Assembly: GCA_965652645.1 (NCBI GenBank)
Contig: CBFGXE010000006.1
Span: 1-64,000 of the forward strand
Length of the DNA: 64,000 bases
Direction of reading: 5' to 3'
Source: ZC4RG30 sp965652645
GTDB taxonomy: Bacteria; Pseudomonadota; Gammaproteobacteria; Steroidobacterales; Steroidobacteraceae
This document shows, piece after piece, positions 27,748 to 36,392 of the stretch. The notes beneath the pieces were generated by a model that saw only the letters and a program-made list of their open reading frames with translations, was not told where the DNA came from and ran no database searches. The position numbers and the translations under genes were made by a program. The stretch's first letter is position 1. The number at the start of each line of letters is the position of its first letter.

Positions 27748-28740
27748 CTATCTCGGATCAGTCAGTTTCCGGGCCACAAGCCATTCATAGGCGCGGTCGA
27801 TCCAGCCATCCACCGGCAGGCCCCGCCTGGCGAGGCCGAAACCGGCGCTCACGCCGTCGTAGACATGGATTTCAGCTGGCTTGCCGGCGGCCTTCCACAC
27901 GGAGAACAGCGCCAGGCAGCCATTGGTCACGTTGAAATGCGTGGCCCCGACCGCGATGAACAGCGGCGGCGCGTGTTGCGGCACGTGCACGTCCACCAGC
28001 GACGGGCCATACATGGTCATCAGGAAGTCCGGATAGGCATCGGACTTTTCCGCCAGCGCGGTGCCCACGGCCACGCCGCCGCCGGCGGAGAATCCCATGA
28101 TGCCCACGCGCGCCGGGTCGATCTTCCACTCCTTCGCGTTCCTGCGGATCAGGCGCAGCGCGGCCTGGCCGTCGGCGATCGCCATCTGCACGGCTTCCGC
28201 CAGGGCCTTGTCATTGGGCTCCGGATTGGCATTGGCGTTGCGGATCTCGATTTCCTGGCGGGCCGGCGCACCTGCACCACCGGCGCGCGGTGGCGCGCCG
28301 GCGCCTGGGCCTCCAGGTCCCCCGGCGCGGGGTGCACCTGCACCGGCTCCTGGACCGGCGCCGCGCGGTGCCTGCTGCACCGTGCGGTACTTGAGCACGA
28401 AGGCAGCGATGCCTTTTTCATTGAGCCACTTCGCAATGTGCGTGCCATTGCCGTCGATGCCCAGCACGCGCATTGCGCCACCCGGCGCCAGCACCACGGC
28501 GGTGCCGGTGGCGATGGCCGGATCAGGCAGGAATACCGTCAGCGTCGGGTCGCTGACATTGGACACCGTGCGATCGCCATTGGGCGAGGTCGTGACCGAC
28601 TCGGGCACGCTCCAGTTCTCGGTGCCCGGCGCCTTGCCCGGCCACAGGCGGATTTCCTGCGGGGCGGGCGCGGCGGCAAAGGTGCCAGCCGACGCGGCGA
28701 GCAGGGCGAATGCGGGCAGCAGCGTGCGCAGTGGTTTCAT
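27748..28740 (-). CDS. exported esterase/lipase (BD-FAE-like)
   Basis: A 330-residue alpha/beta hydrolase with a signal peptide (1-23). Seen: IRLWPGKAPG near the start, typical of exported acetyl-xylan-esterase/BD-FAE-like enzymes; VVLAPGGAMRVL as oxyanion loop; VGIMGFSAGGGVA with nucleophile S218; and a final catalytic His region that is not the usual HxF (DGVSAGFGLARR shows no His), so the third catalytic residue is uncertain. A Gly/Pro insert occupies 123-162. The start overlaps the stop of the upstream esterase by 4 bases. Substrates could be acetylated glycans or other esters. Confidence 0.7.
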   Translation of the reverse strand: MKPLRTLLPAFALLAASAGTFAAAPAPQEIRLWPGKAPGTENWSVPESVTTSPNGDRTVSNVSDPTLTVFLPDPAIATGTAVVLAPGGAMRVLGIDGNGTHIAKWLNEKGIAAFVLKYRTVQQAPRGAGPGAGAGAPRAGGPGGPGAGAPPRAGGAGAPARQEIEIRNANANPEPNDKALAEAVQMAIADGQAALRLIRRNAKEWKIDPARVGIMGFSAGGGVAVGTALAEKSDAYPDFLMTMYGPSLVDVHVPQHAPPLFIAVGATHFNVTNGCLALFSVWKAAGKPAEIHVYDGVSAGFGLARRGLPVDGWIDRAYEWLVARKLTDPR

Positions 28741-29654
28741 GGCTTTGCCCTGCGCGCCGACACCTTGTCGAAGAACTCGAAGATCTGCGGCCACACCATG
28801 GGCACCATGCTGCCGTGGTTGCCGTCCACCTCCAGGTACTGGTAATCGAACTTGCCGTCCCTGAGGAATTTGTCGAGTGCGCGGCTGCCGGCCAGCGAAG
28901 GCTCGGCGCCCGTGCCCTCGGTCATGAAGATGGGCAGCTTGCGCAGGCTCTCGAAGGGATACGTGGCCTGGTCGACGAAAGGACCGGACATCGGCGCGAT
29001 GGCGGCCCAGCGGTCGGGCCATCGCGCGGCCAGGTGCCAGGTGCCGCCACTGCCCATGGAATGCCCGGCGAGGAAGGTACGCGCGCGATCCGCGCCATAT
29101 TCCTCTGTCACCACCTCCAGCACCGTGATGACTTCCAGTTCGCTGAGTGCAAGCTCGCGGCGGCGCTCCGGCGTCACCGCGGCGCGCTGTTTCGCCGCTT
29201 CTTCTGACTGGCCGAACACCGCCGGGAGGCGGATGGGATTGCCGAATGCGCCCATGGGCGTGAAGCCCAGCGGCGAGACCACGATGTAACCGTGCTGCTC
29301 GGCAAGCTTGCGCAACAGGCCATCGCCCATGTCGAGGTAGGTGCGTTCATTGGCGCCCGCACCATGCAGGAACAGCAGGATGGGCAGCGCGTCCCTGCCG
29401 TTCCATGTGGTGGGCACATAGAGGCGGTACGGCAGGGTCTGGCCAGTGGGCGGGAACACGTACTCCCGCTGCTGGTCGCCGGTGCTGCGTGGGGTGGTGG
29501 TGACCGGTGGCGGCGGCGCTGCGGCGCGCGCGCCCGGAGGACCACCGCGCCCCGGCGGGCCGCCGGGACCCGGTGCCTGTGCCGCGAACACGGCTCCGGC
29601 CGCAAGCAGCAGCGATGCGAGGACGGTCGTGCAGAAGCGATTCGGTCGACTCAT
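28737..29654 (-). CDS. exported esterase (PHB-depolymerase/feruloyl-esterase-like)
   Basis: A 305-residue exported alpha/beta hydrolase and the first gene of the operon. Signal peptide to about residue 25, then a Gly/Pro-rich stretch (27-55). Core: LPILLFLHGAGANE (oxyanion loop), YIVVSPLGF, FLAGHSMGSGGTW with nucleophile S199, IFMTEGTGAEPSL and VDGNHGSMVP (His). It resembles LpqC/feruloyl esterase-type enzymes. A sigma70-like promoter lies just upstream at 29671-29699. It is the likely initiator of a run that continues to 24127. Confidence 0.75.
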   Translation of the reverse strand: MSRPNRFCTTVLASLLLAAGAVFAAQAPGPGGPPGRGGPPGARAAAPPPPVTTTPRSTGDQQREYVFPPTGQTLPYRLYVPTTWNGRDALPILLFLHGAGANERTYLDMGDGLLRKLAEQHGYIVVSPLGFTPMGAFGNPIRLPAVFGQSEEAAKQRAAVTPERRRELALSELEVITVLEVVTEEYGADRARTFLAGHSMGSGGTWHLAARWPDRWAAIAPMSGPFVDQATYPFESLRKLPIFMTEGTGAEPSLAGSRALDKFLRDGKFDYQYLEVDGNHGSMVPMVWPQIFEFFDKVSARRAKP

Positions 29655-29670
29655 TTCAAGCTCCGCATCA

Positions 29671-29699
29671 TATATACGGCATTGCGCCCGCTACCCCAA
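29671..29699 (-). promoter_or_regulatory. sigma70-like promoter of the hydrolase/cytochrome operon
   Basis: On the minus strand TTGGGG (29699-29694) and TATATA (29676-29671) are separated by 17 bases, with the -10 box 16 bases before the ATG at 29654. The spacing is ideal and the -35 box matches 4 of 6. The leader would be about 10 bases. Confidence 0.4.
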
Positions 29700-29848
29700 G
29701 GTGAGCCGGAGTCTAGGGGACGGATTTGTCGGCCAGCCAAGACTTGGTGCCGAGGCTGCTTAGACCTGGAATGTCTGACCAGCGCGGGTGGCGCTGCGAT
29801 GCGGTGCCGGTTCGCTTTGCGCAACCCTGCGCGGGTTGCCGCGCGCGA

Positions 29849-30769
29849 TCAATTTCGCGGAAGGAAAGCCTCGGCGCAGGATTTCAGCACACCCGCCCAC
29901 GCGCGGAAGGCGGCGTTGCCGGTGACGAAGGGATGCGGTTCGCCGGGCTTGCGCGCGGCCAGCAGCGGCAGCTTCAGCAGCGTGCCGTCGGCGACCACGT
30001 GGTTGCTGAGCGGCACGTCGATGCGCGGCTCCAGCGTGAGGAAACGGTCCACCGCCGCGGCATAGGTGCGCAGGTCATCTGGCTCGAGGTGTCCGGCGCC
30101 ATCGCCGCCCCAGTAACCCACAAGGTGACGCTGGGCGCCATCGCGCACCTCGAAGATCGGCGAGATGGTGCCGGGCGTGTGGCCCGGCGTGATGACGATG
30201 CGCACCACCGCCTCGCCCAGCCGCACCTCATCGCCATCCTTCACCACCATGTCGCGGTCCGGGAAGGGGGCGGGCGAACCGCGCTGCGGCCAGGTGACCA
30301 TGTGCTCCCAGTCAGCCTCGGACATCACGATGCGCGCGCCATAGGTGGACTGCAGGTGCCTCGCGCCGCCGAAGTGGTCGTTATGGCCGTGCGAGACGAT
30401 GACGTAGCGGATGTCCTCGGGTTTCAGGCCGAGCTTCTTCATGCCGCCGACGATGGTGCCTTCGACATTGTGGTGGAAACCGGCGTCGAGCAGCACGATG
30501 CCCTCGCGCGTGGTGAGTGCCCAGGCCGAGGTGCTCTGGTCACCCACGAAATAGAGGTTGTCGAACACGCGGACAGGCTCCACCGGCGCCGCGGGTGAGG
30601 CTGCCGGTGCGGCGGCGGCCCCGGCGGGCTTCGGGCAGAACGCCTGCCGGATGCTTTCGTGCACGGCCTCGTTGGTCGACGGCGCTGCCGCCATCGCCAG
30701 CGATGGGGCGGCCAGCACCAGGGTTGCGACCGCGCGGGGCAGGTGTCGCAGGCGTGGTCGCGCCATCAT
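29849..30769 (-). CDS. exported metallo-beta-lactamase-fold hydrolase (B3-like)
   Basis: A 306-residue periplasmic protein. Signal peptide to about residue 28, then an Ala/Pro-rich linker (48-64). Zn motif HGHNDH (127-132) with SHGHNDHFGGARHL as in subclass B3 enzymes; second-site elements PGHTPGTISPIFEV and a His near DVPLSNHVV. B3 enzymes hydrolyse beta-lactams, but many relatives do not, so resistance is not claimed. Start: ATG 30769 (ATGATG), overlapping the stop of the DUF442 gene by 4 bases. It should act together with that gene. Confidence 0.8.
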   Translation of the reverse strand: MMARPRLRHLPRAVATLVLAAPSLAMAAAPSTNEAVHESIRQAFCPKPAGAAAAPAASPAAPVEPVRVFDNLYFVGDQSTSAWALTTREGIVLLDAGFHHNVEGTIVGGMKKLGLKPEDIRYVIVSHGHNDHFGGARHLQSTYGARIVMSEADWEHMVTWPQRGSPAPFPDRDMVVKDGDEVRLGEAVVRIVITPGHTPGTISPIFEVRDGAQRHLVGYWGGDGAGHLEPDDLRTYAAAVDRFLTLEPRIDVPLSNHVVADGTLLKLPLLAARKPGEPHPFVTGNAAFRAWAGVLKSCAEAFLPRN

Positions 30770-31272
30770 GGTTGCAGCTTCTCCGCGACGGCTTCTGCCA
30801 GGGAAGTCATGCCGACAGCCTTGCCGATGGCCAGGGCCTCTTCCGCGGACTTGCCTTCGATCCAGCGCGCCCTGAGCGCCATCATCGCGCCGACGCGATT
30901 GCCGCTGGCGCAATGCGCCAGCACTCCCTTGCCGGACGACTCCTTCAGCAGGCGGTCGAAGGTGGCGACGTTTTCCCGTGTGAGGTCGGCCGGGCTGGCG
31001 ATGGGCAGCGCGTGGTAGGCGAGGCCGGCGGCGCTGGCGTTGGCCTTCTTGTCCACGCCCGGCGTCTCGGCGTCGGGACGCAGGTCGATCAGCACGGAGA
31101 TGCCGGCTTCGGGGAGCCTGGCGACGGCCTCGGGCGAGGGCTGGCCGCTGATGTGCAGCTTGTCGCCCACCGCCACGTGACGGGGAAGGCTGGACAGGAC
31201 GCTGGCCTGTGGCCCGGCGGCGCCGACGGCCGCACTGCACAGCACCAGTACCAAGGCAAGCAGGTTCTTCAT
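30766..31272 (-). CDS. exported DUF442 (Blh-like) phosphatase-fold protein
   Basis: A 168-residue exported protein (signal peptide to about residue 19). The DUF442 / beta-lactamase-hydrolase-like fold is related to tyrosine phosphatases and rhodaneses. Seen: LHISGQPSPEAVARL, SVLIDLRPDAE and the active loop AHCASGNRVG, with C121 and R126 (C-x4-R as in this family). In other bacteria this domain is joined to a metallo-beta-lactamase-fold persulfide dioxygenase. Here the two are separate, overlapping genes and both carry signal peptides. It may be a sulfurtransferase or a phosphatase. Confidence 0.75.
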   Translation of the reverse strand: MKNLLALVLVLCSAAVGAAGPQASVLSSLPRHVAVGDKLHISGQPSPEAVARLPEAGISVLIDLRPDAETPGVDKKANASAAGLAYHALPIASPADLTRENVATFDRLLKESSGKGVLAHCASGNRVGAMMALRARWIEGKSAEEALAIGKAVGMTSLAEAVAEKLQP

Positions 31273-31331
31273 GCCCGCAAGATACCACGGGTGCCCCGGG
31301 CCCGTCAGGCCGGCCCCGGGTTGCCTGCAAC

Positions 31332-33776
31332 CTATTGCTGCGACATGACCTCGGAGCGCAGTTCCGACAGCAGCGACAGTTCACCGCGGAACACACCCGA
31401 CGGCCATTCGCCCTCGTTCAGGATCTCCGCGTAAATCCCGGCCTGCTGGTAGTTGTTCACGCCAAGGCCTGCCAGGTACTGGAGCCTGAGGTTGCGGTCG
31501 CGGTTGATCTCCGCGTCTCCCAGCCAGTCTTTCAGTTGCTCGCCCGTTGCGGCAAAGGTTCCCAGCAGCAGCTGCACCGAACCATAGCCCACTTCATCCA
31601 GCGATCGCAGCACCGGTTCGAATTCCGGGCTCTTCAGGCGCGCGTCCAGTTTGCTCACGTCGATTTCGAAGGGCTCCATCGAACCCACCATCACTCCGTC
31701 GTAGCCCTGCCCGCCGGCGGTGTTGCCGAAGATGATCACGTGCGGGAAGGCTGCCGCGAAGGTGGCGACCTCGCTCTTGATGGCCTCCACGGTGGTTTCG
31801 TAGAAGGGGAGCCACGCCGTGACCACCGCGCCGGGATTCAGGTGGCGCTTCATCTCCGCATAGAACTCGGCCGTATTCAGCGAGGCTGCGCCCTTCACCC
31901 AGGCATCGAAGGGATCGGCGGTGATGGCGTCGAACTTCTCATCGGTGGTGAGCAGGAAGTGCCGGGCGTCGTCGATGCGGATCTTCACCTTGGGGTTGTC
32001 GATGACGCCGTGGTTCTCGCGGGAGAAAAATTCGCTGACCACGCGGGGTACCAGCGGTTCGATCTCGGCGATGGTCTGCGTCTGCACGTCCGGGTTCACG
32101 CTCACTGCGCCGGCCGTGACGCCGGCTCCGCTGCCGATCACCAGCACGTTGCGCGGGTCCTTCGCCAGCAGCGTGGTCAGGTGGCCCAGCATGCGCTGCA
32201 ACCGCATGTCGTTCGGCTGGCTGGAGGCCTGCACCTTGCCGGCATTGTGGTAGTTGAGCGTGCCGTCGGATCCACGGGAGACGGCCAGGGTGGAATTCAG
32301 TCCCTCGCCCACATAGAGGAACTCCACCTGCGGCGGCAGCCAGGTGACAGTCCAGCGACCGTAGCCCACCAGCGGGCCCGGCAGCTTGTGCACGAAGGTG
32401 ACGCCCACGGCGAGTACCACCATCGCCGCGACGGCCGTGGCGGTGGCCCAGGCGCGGCCACTTCCCGTGGCCACTCCGCGCAGGAGGGGCAGCAACAGCG
32501 CGATCGCGGCAGCCAGCGACAGCACCATCAGCAACCGCTGCGACTGCTGCGTGCCGATCCAGGCCACCAGCACCAGCCCGGTAAGCAGCGCGCCGACGAT
32601 GGCGCCGGCAGTGTTGGCGGCATAGACGCGCGCGACGGCGGCGCTGCTGTTGCCGCGACCGTCGGCCACGGCGGCCACGGCCAGGGGGAAGCTTGCGCCC
32701 CAGCACAGCGATGCCGGCAGGGCAACGAGGAAGCTGCGCAGGAAATCCATCTGGAACAGGTACCAGGGTGCCGGCGCATTCCCCGGGTTGATCGGCCAGT
32801 AGGGCAGGTTGCTGCTGATCATCCACCCGGCCCACGCCAGGCCCGCGACGGCCAGCACCTGGCAGATCACCAGCGCGCGCCGCGGGTCGCGCTGATTGCG
32901 TACCAGGGAGGAGCCGAAGCTGCTGCCCATGCCCAGTCCCAGCAGCACCGTGCCCAGGATCAGCGAGAACGTGTATACCGTGCCGCCGAGCAGCAGCGCC
33001 AGGTTGCGTGTCCAGATCACCTGCGAGCCCAGCGCACAGGCGCCACTGAGGCCGATCGCGATGTAGACGGTGAGGTCCGGGCCGCGCCAGGGCGATGTGG
33101 CCGGGCCGGTGGCAGCGCCCTGGGCCGCAGGCTCCGCAGGCACGTCGGGCGTGATGCGGGCGAGCATCAGGGCGGCGCCGGCCACGACCAGGTTGAGCAC
33201 CACGCCCACAAAAGTTGCGGTATGGATGTCATACAGCCGGAGCAGGAAGAAACCCGCCACCAGGCAGCCGATCACGCCGCCGGCGATGTTGGCCGTGTAG
33301 TAGAAACCCGCCCGGCTCACGCCCTCGGGAGTGGAACGCAGCCAGCCGGCGGCCGCCGGCAGGGTGGCGCCCATCGCCATCGTCGGGGGCAGCAGGAAGA
33401 TGGCGCAGAACAGGCCGCGCAGCAGGATGCCTGTGAATCCACCACCCCCCACCGCGGTGTACAGGCCGCCGGCCCAGGGCAGCACGTAGAGCACCAGCAG
33501 CGCGCAGATCGCGATCAGCAGTTCCAGCTGTCCGTAGATGCGCAGGGGATGGCCGAACCGTCCGCGCCAGCGAAGGTAGGCGAGGCTGCCCAGTCCCATG
33601 CCGCCCATGTAGGTGGCCAGCACCACCGCCATCGACACCGCGCTGCTGCCGATGATCAGCGACAGCGACTGGAACCAGACCACCTCGTAGATGAGTGCGG
33701 CGCCACCACTGATGATGAACAGTGGCAGCAGGGCATTCCGGCCGCGCGCGGCGGCAACTTCTGAAGACACGGTCAC
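31332..33776 (-). CDS. membrane-bound spermidine-synthase-like protein
   Basis: About 814 aa. The N-terminal half (1-450) is a polytopic membrane domain with ~12 or more helices (FIISGGAALIYEVVWFQSL is the hallmark start). The C-terminal half is a polyamine aminopropyltransferase-like domain: VLVIGSGAGVTAG, IAEIEPLVPRV, IRIDDARHFL, DAITADPFDAW. Such fused proteins are widespread, and their activity is mostly unproven. GTG 33776 with GGGGGA 5 bases upstream is favoured; the frame is open to 33983 without a site. It is divergent from the ECF sigma gene (161 bases between). Confidence 0.78.
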   Translation of the reverse strand: MTVSSEVAAARGRNALLPLFIISGGAALIYEVVWFQSLSLIIGSSAVSMAVVLATYMGGMGLGSLAYLRWRGRFGHPLRIYGQLELLIAICALLVLYVLPWAGGLYTAVGGGGFTGILLRGLFCAIFLLPPTMAMGATLPAAAGWLRSTPEGVSRAGFYYTANIAGGVIGCLVAGFFLLRLYDIHTATFVGVVLNLVVAGAALMLARITPDVPAEPAAQGAATGPATSPWRGPDLTVYIAIGLSGACALGSQVIWTRNLALLLGGTVYTFSLILGTVLLGLGMGSSFGSSLVRNQRDPRRALVICQVLAVAGLAWAGWMISSNLPYWPINPGNAPAPWYLFQMDFLRSFLVALPASLCWGASFPLAVAAVADGRGNSSAAVARVYAANTAGAIVGALLTGLVLVAWIGTQQSQRLLMVLSLAAAIALLLPLLRGVATGSGRAWATATAVAAMVVLAVGVTFVHKLPGPLVGYGRWTVTWLPPQVEFLYVGEGLNSTLAVSRGSDGTLNYHNAGKVQASSQPNDMRLQRMLGHLTTLLAKDPRNVLVIGSGAGVTAGAVSVNPDVQTQTIAEIEPLVPRVVSEFFSRENHGVIDNPKVKIRIDDARHFLLTTDEKFDAITADPFDAWVKGAASLNTAEFYAEMKRHLNPGAVVTAWLPFYETTVEAIKSEVATFAAAFPHVIIFGNTAGGQGYDGVMVGSMEPFEIDVSKLDARLKSPEFEPVLRSLDEVGYGSVQLLLGTFAATGEQLKDWLGDAEINRDRNLRLQYLAGLGVNNYQQAGIYAEILNEGEWPSGVFRGELSLLSELRSEVMSQQ

Positions 33777-33937
33777 TGGATCCCCCGGAAAGGCTGTTGT
33801 TGGCTGGCGCGGATTCCGAAGTTCCGGCCGGGGACGGACTATAGCCGACAGCGCCGCCGGCAGCGCCCCTGTTGCGGGTCCGCCAGCGATAGATTTCCCG
33901 CCGTCATTCGTCCTGTATGGATGTGGATGGAGGGCAG

Positions 33938-34492
33938 ATGAGCGACAGCGGGACAGGGGGATTTGCGCGGCACGTGGAGCCACACCTGGAGGCGCTCTTC
34001 AGGCTGGCCTGGCGCCTGCTGCGCAACACCCCGGATGCACAGGACCTGGTGCAGGACACCTGCCTGGTTGCCTGCGACCGGCTTGCCGAGGTGGCTGCCG
34101 CCGAATCTCCCCGGCGCTGGCTGCTGTCGGTGCTGCAAAACCGCTTCATAGACGGCCTGCGCCGCCGGCAACGCGCGCCATTCGTCGCGGTGGAAGATGC
34201 CGAGGAAGTCGCGCTGATGGCCAGCGATGACTTCGATCCGGAGCAACTCATGCGGCAGTCCCAGGACGAGCAGGCCCTCGAGCAGGCATTCCTGCAGCTC
34301 AATCCCGTCCAGCGCTCGCTGCTTTCGCTTCTCGCAGAGGGATACAAGCTGCCGGAGATCGAAGCCATCACCGGCATCAACCGCAAGGTCCTCAGCGCCA
34401 GGCTGAGCCGCGCGCGCACCGCGCTGGCGCAGCGCCTCACCGAACAGAAGCGCCAGGCGGATACCCAACGCCAGGCCGGGAGCCAGTCATGA
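33938..34492 (+). CDS. ECF-type RNA polymerase sigma factor
   Basis: A 184-residue sigma70-family factor. Region 2: HLEALFRLAWRLLRN..DAQDLVQDTCLVA and WLLSVLQNRFIDGLRRR. Region 4: LNPVQRSLLSLLAEGYKLPEIEAITG and VLSARLSRARTALAQRL. I chose ATG 33938 with GGAGG 4 bases upstream; ATG 33917 has no site. The stop overlaps the anti-sigma start by 4 bases (ATGA). It is expected to be held inactive by the next gene product and to control this operon among others. Confidence 0.85.
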   Translation: MSDSGTGGFARHVEPHLEALFRLAWRLLRNTPDAQDLVQDTCLVACDRLAEVAAAESPRRWLLSVLQNRFIDGLRRRQRAPFVAVEDAEEVALMASDDFDPEQLMRQSQDEQALEQAFLQLNPVQRSLLSLLAEGYKLPEIEAITGINRKVLSARLSRARTALAQRLTEQKRQADTQRQAGSQS

Positions 34493-35391
34493 TCTGCCGC
34501 GAACTGTCCCGCCTCGTCGAAAGCCAGGACTTCCGCCTGCTTGCGGAAGGGGAACGGCGCGACTTCGAGGCGCACGCATCCAGTTGCCGTCGATGCGCGC
34601 CCGTGTGGGTTGCCCACGTCCGTCTGGCGGCTGTGCGCGTGCCGCCAGTGCCCCCGGAACTCGCGGCCCGATGCGGCGCGATGGCGGCGGCGCGACGGCC
34701 CGGTTCCGTGCTGCGCTTCGCCCCGCGCGGACTGGTGATCGGCCTGGGGGGATGTGTGGTGCTGGCTGCGGCAGCCGGAGCACTCACGATGCACCTCGCC
34801 CATCGCACCGCCGGCCAGGAGGCCGCGGCGCCGGCCGGCATGGCAGCCCGATCCGCTCCCCCCTTCAATCCCGTGGAAGAGGAAGAACCCGACATGAACA
34901 AGCCAGCTTCGATCGCGGCAGTGGCCGTGGCACTTGGCGCCGCCGCGGCGTCAGCCCAGGACGCGACCGCGCTGCCCGAACCACGGCGCAAGAGCGCCGA
35001 GGAAATCATCGCCACCAATGACCTCAACGGCGACGGCATCGTGACGCGCGAGGAGGCCGCGCGGGTCAACGGCAATCTTTTCGTGATGTGGAACGACGTG
35101 TACGACATGGACCACGACGGGAGGGTGGACGTCGCGGAAGTCCAGCGTGCCATGACTGCCGTGCAGGTAGGCTCGACGCTGGACAAGATCACCGGGGAAA
35201 GCGGCGGTTACATGGCCGGCGCAAGGTCCGAAGCCATCCTCGCCAACAACGATCTCGACAAGGACGGCGTGGTCACGAAGGAAGAAGCCCGCAAGGCGGG
35301 CAAGGCACTGATCAGGATGTGGGACAGCTACGACCTCAACAAGGATGGCAAGGTGGAACTGGCCGAACTGGCCAGGGTGCAGGGCTACTGA
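34489..35391 (+). CDS. zinc-finger anti-sigma factor reading in frame into an EF-hand protein
   Basis: A 300-residue open frame with two parts. The first (1-125) is an anti-sigma factor: zf-HC2-like zinc site C3, H29, C33, C36 and one membrane helix (about 82-105, GLVIGLGGCVVLAAAAGAL). The second (136-300) is a complete exported calcium-binding protein with its own Met and signal peptide (MNKPASIAAVAVALGA). No stop codon separates them. Either one fused membrane protein is made, with Ca2+ sensors outside and sigma binding inside, or two products arise from one frame through the internal start at 34894. The signal-like segment could act as a second membrane helix, which would return the chain to the cytosol, so topology matters. 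Confidence 0.65.
   Translation: MICRELSRLVESQDFRLLAEGERRDFEAHASSCRRCAPVWVAHVRLAAVRVPPVPPELAARCGAMAAARRPGSVLRFAPRGLVIGLGGCVVLAAAAGALTMHLAHRTAGQEAAAPAGMAARSAPPFNPVEEEEPDMNKPASIAAVAVALGAAAASAQDATALPEPRRKSAEEIIATNDLNGDGIVTREEAARVNGNLFVMWNDVYDMDHDGRVDVAEVQRAMTAVQVGSTLDKITGESGGYMAGARSEAILANNDLDKDGVVTKEEARKAGKALIRMWDSYDLNKDGKVELAELARVQGY
34894..35391 (+). CDS. exported four-EF-hand calcium-binding protein (internal start)
   Basis: This is the downstream part of the previous frame, listed separately because ATG 34894 is preceded by GGAAGAGGAAG and opens with a signal peptide (cleavage near ASAQD). Four EF-hand loops are intact: DLNGDGIVTREE, DMDHDGRVDVAE, DLDKDGVVTKEE and DLNKDGKVELAE, each with D at 1, 3 (or N) and 5 and E at 12. 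165 aa. It should bind Ca2+ outside the cytosol. Its place behind an ECF sigma/anti-sigma pair suggests Ca2+ or envelope sensing. Confidence 0.6.
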   Translation: MNKPASIAAVAVALGAAAASAQDATALPEPRRKSAEEIIATNDLNGDGIVTREEAARVNGNLFVMWNDVYDMDHDGRVDVAEVQRAMTAVQVGSTLDKITGESGGYMAGARSEAILANNDLDKDGVVTKEEARKAGKALIRMWDSYDLNKDGKVELAELARVQGY

Positions 35392-35393
35392 CC

Positions 35394-36326
35394 ATGAAGT
35401 GGCGCCGCGTGGCCATGTCCGGTGCCATCGTGGCGGTGTTCGCCGCCACGGTGGTGCCAACCTTGTGGCCGGAGGCGGGTCCGGGGCATGGCGGGCAGGC
35501 AAAGGTGCCCGTCGAAGGCATGATGGCTGGATCCGGCGCGGTCGCCACCGCGAAGGATCCCGCACGCGGAAGTCCCGGACACGATGCAGCTGCCGTGCCG
35601 GATGCTCCTTCAACTGCGGACGATGCCGCGGTCCCGCACAGTCCCGGGTGGAGCGTTGAGTCGGATGAGGCTGGCAAGGCGATCCTGGCAAGGGATCCCT
35701 CCTGGCGTGCGGCGCGGCTTGCGGAATTGAGGGCGTTGCAGGTCGAGGCCAATCCAGGACTCGTGGAAGAGCTGGCGCTGACGGTCGAGGAAGCCGGCCT
35801 GGTATTCGACACGCTGGCCAACACACGTTTGGCGGTGGAAGTGGAAGCGGCCCTGGCCGCTGCACCAGCACCTGACCAGGAAGAACTGGCTGCCGCCACG
35901 GGTCATCGGCGCCAGATGCAGCGCCGGCAGGGAGAAGTCCTGCATGGCCTCTTGGGTGAGCAGCGCTACGGCCAGTGGCAGGAATACCTGCAGACGCGAC
36001 CGGTGCGGCAGCAGGCCAGCAGCCATGCGGCGGCCCTGGAGTGGGCCGGTGTGCCGCTTGATAGCGGCCAGGTCCGCATCCTCACCCGCGCGATGATTGC
36101 CGAGCAGGAGAGACTGGCGAAGGACATCCTGGCGCTGGGTGTTGCAGTCGACCTGTCCCGGCCACACACGCAGCTGCAGGCGCAGCGGGCACTGGAAATG
36201 CGCCGGGCCGAAAGCAGCGGCAATGTGCTCTCGGCCACTGCACCATTCCTTGACGCCATGCAGTCCGAAGCGCTGCGCGCCCGTCTCGGGCAGGACGGCA
36301 TCGGAGGCGCCGCCGCCAAGCCTTGA
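35394..36326 (+). CDS. unknown membrane-anchored protein of the sigma operon
   Basis: A 310-residue protein starting 2 bases after the EF-hand stop. An N-terminal helix (residues 7-25) anchors or exports it; a flexible Ala/Gly/Pro region (30-85) follows, then a helical domain rich in Ala, Glu, Leu and Arg (90-300) with repeated motifs such as QRRQGEVLHGLLGEQRYGQWQEYL. That motif resembles the helical heavy-metal-resistance/Spy-type or DUF3106-type proteins, but I do not assign a family. Its position suggests it is the effector or sensor partner of the sigma system. Confidence 0.6.
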   Translation: MKWRRVAMSGAIVAVFAATVVPTLWPEAGPGHGGQAKVPVEGMMAGSGAVATAKDPARGSPGHDAAAVPDAPSTADDAAVPHSPGWSVESDEAGKAILARDPSWRAARLAELRALQVEANPGLVEELALTVEEAGLVFDTLANTRLAVEVEAALAAAPAPDQEELAAATGHRRQMQRRQGEVLHGLLGEQRYGQWQEYLQTRPVRQQASSHAAALEWAGVPLDSGQVRILTRAMIAEQERLAKDILALGVAVDLSRPHTQLQAQRALEMRRAESSGNVLSATAPFLDAMQSEALRARLGQDGIGGAAAKP

Positions 36327-36392
36327 CCCCTGCTGGCCCCCGCAGTAGCGTGCGCCGCATCTGTGTGCACTCCACATTTGTCCGGGGGATCC

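Noticed and set aside
26146..28845. An 899-codon plus-strand frame across the cytochrome/esterase genes
   Set aside because: The minus strand carries heme motifs, lipase motifs and coupled starts. The plus-strand residues are a His/Arg/Ala-rich shadow.
29849..30769. Beta-lactam resistance
   Set aside because: A B3-like metal motif alone does not show beta-lactamase activity, and the partner DUF442 gene points elsewhere.
31209..33764. An 851-codon frame opposite the spermidine-synthase-like gene
   Set aside because: Gln/His/Arg-rich composition without domains, while the other strand encodes a polytopic membrane protein with a nucleotide-binding GxGxG-type motif.
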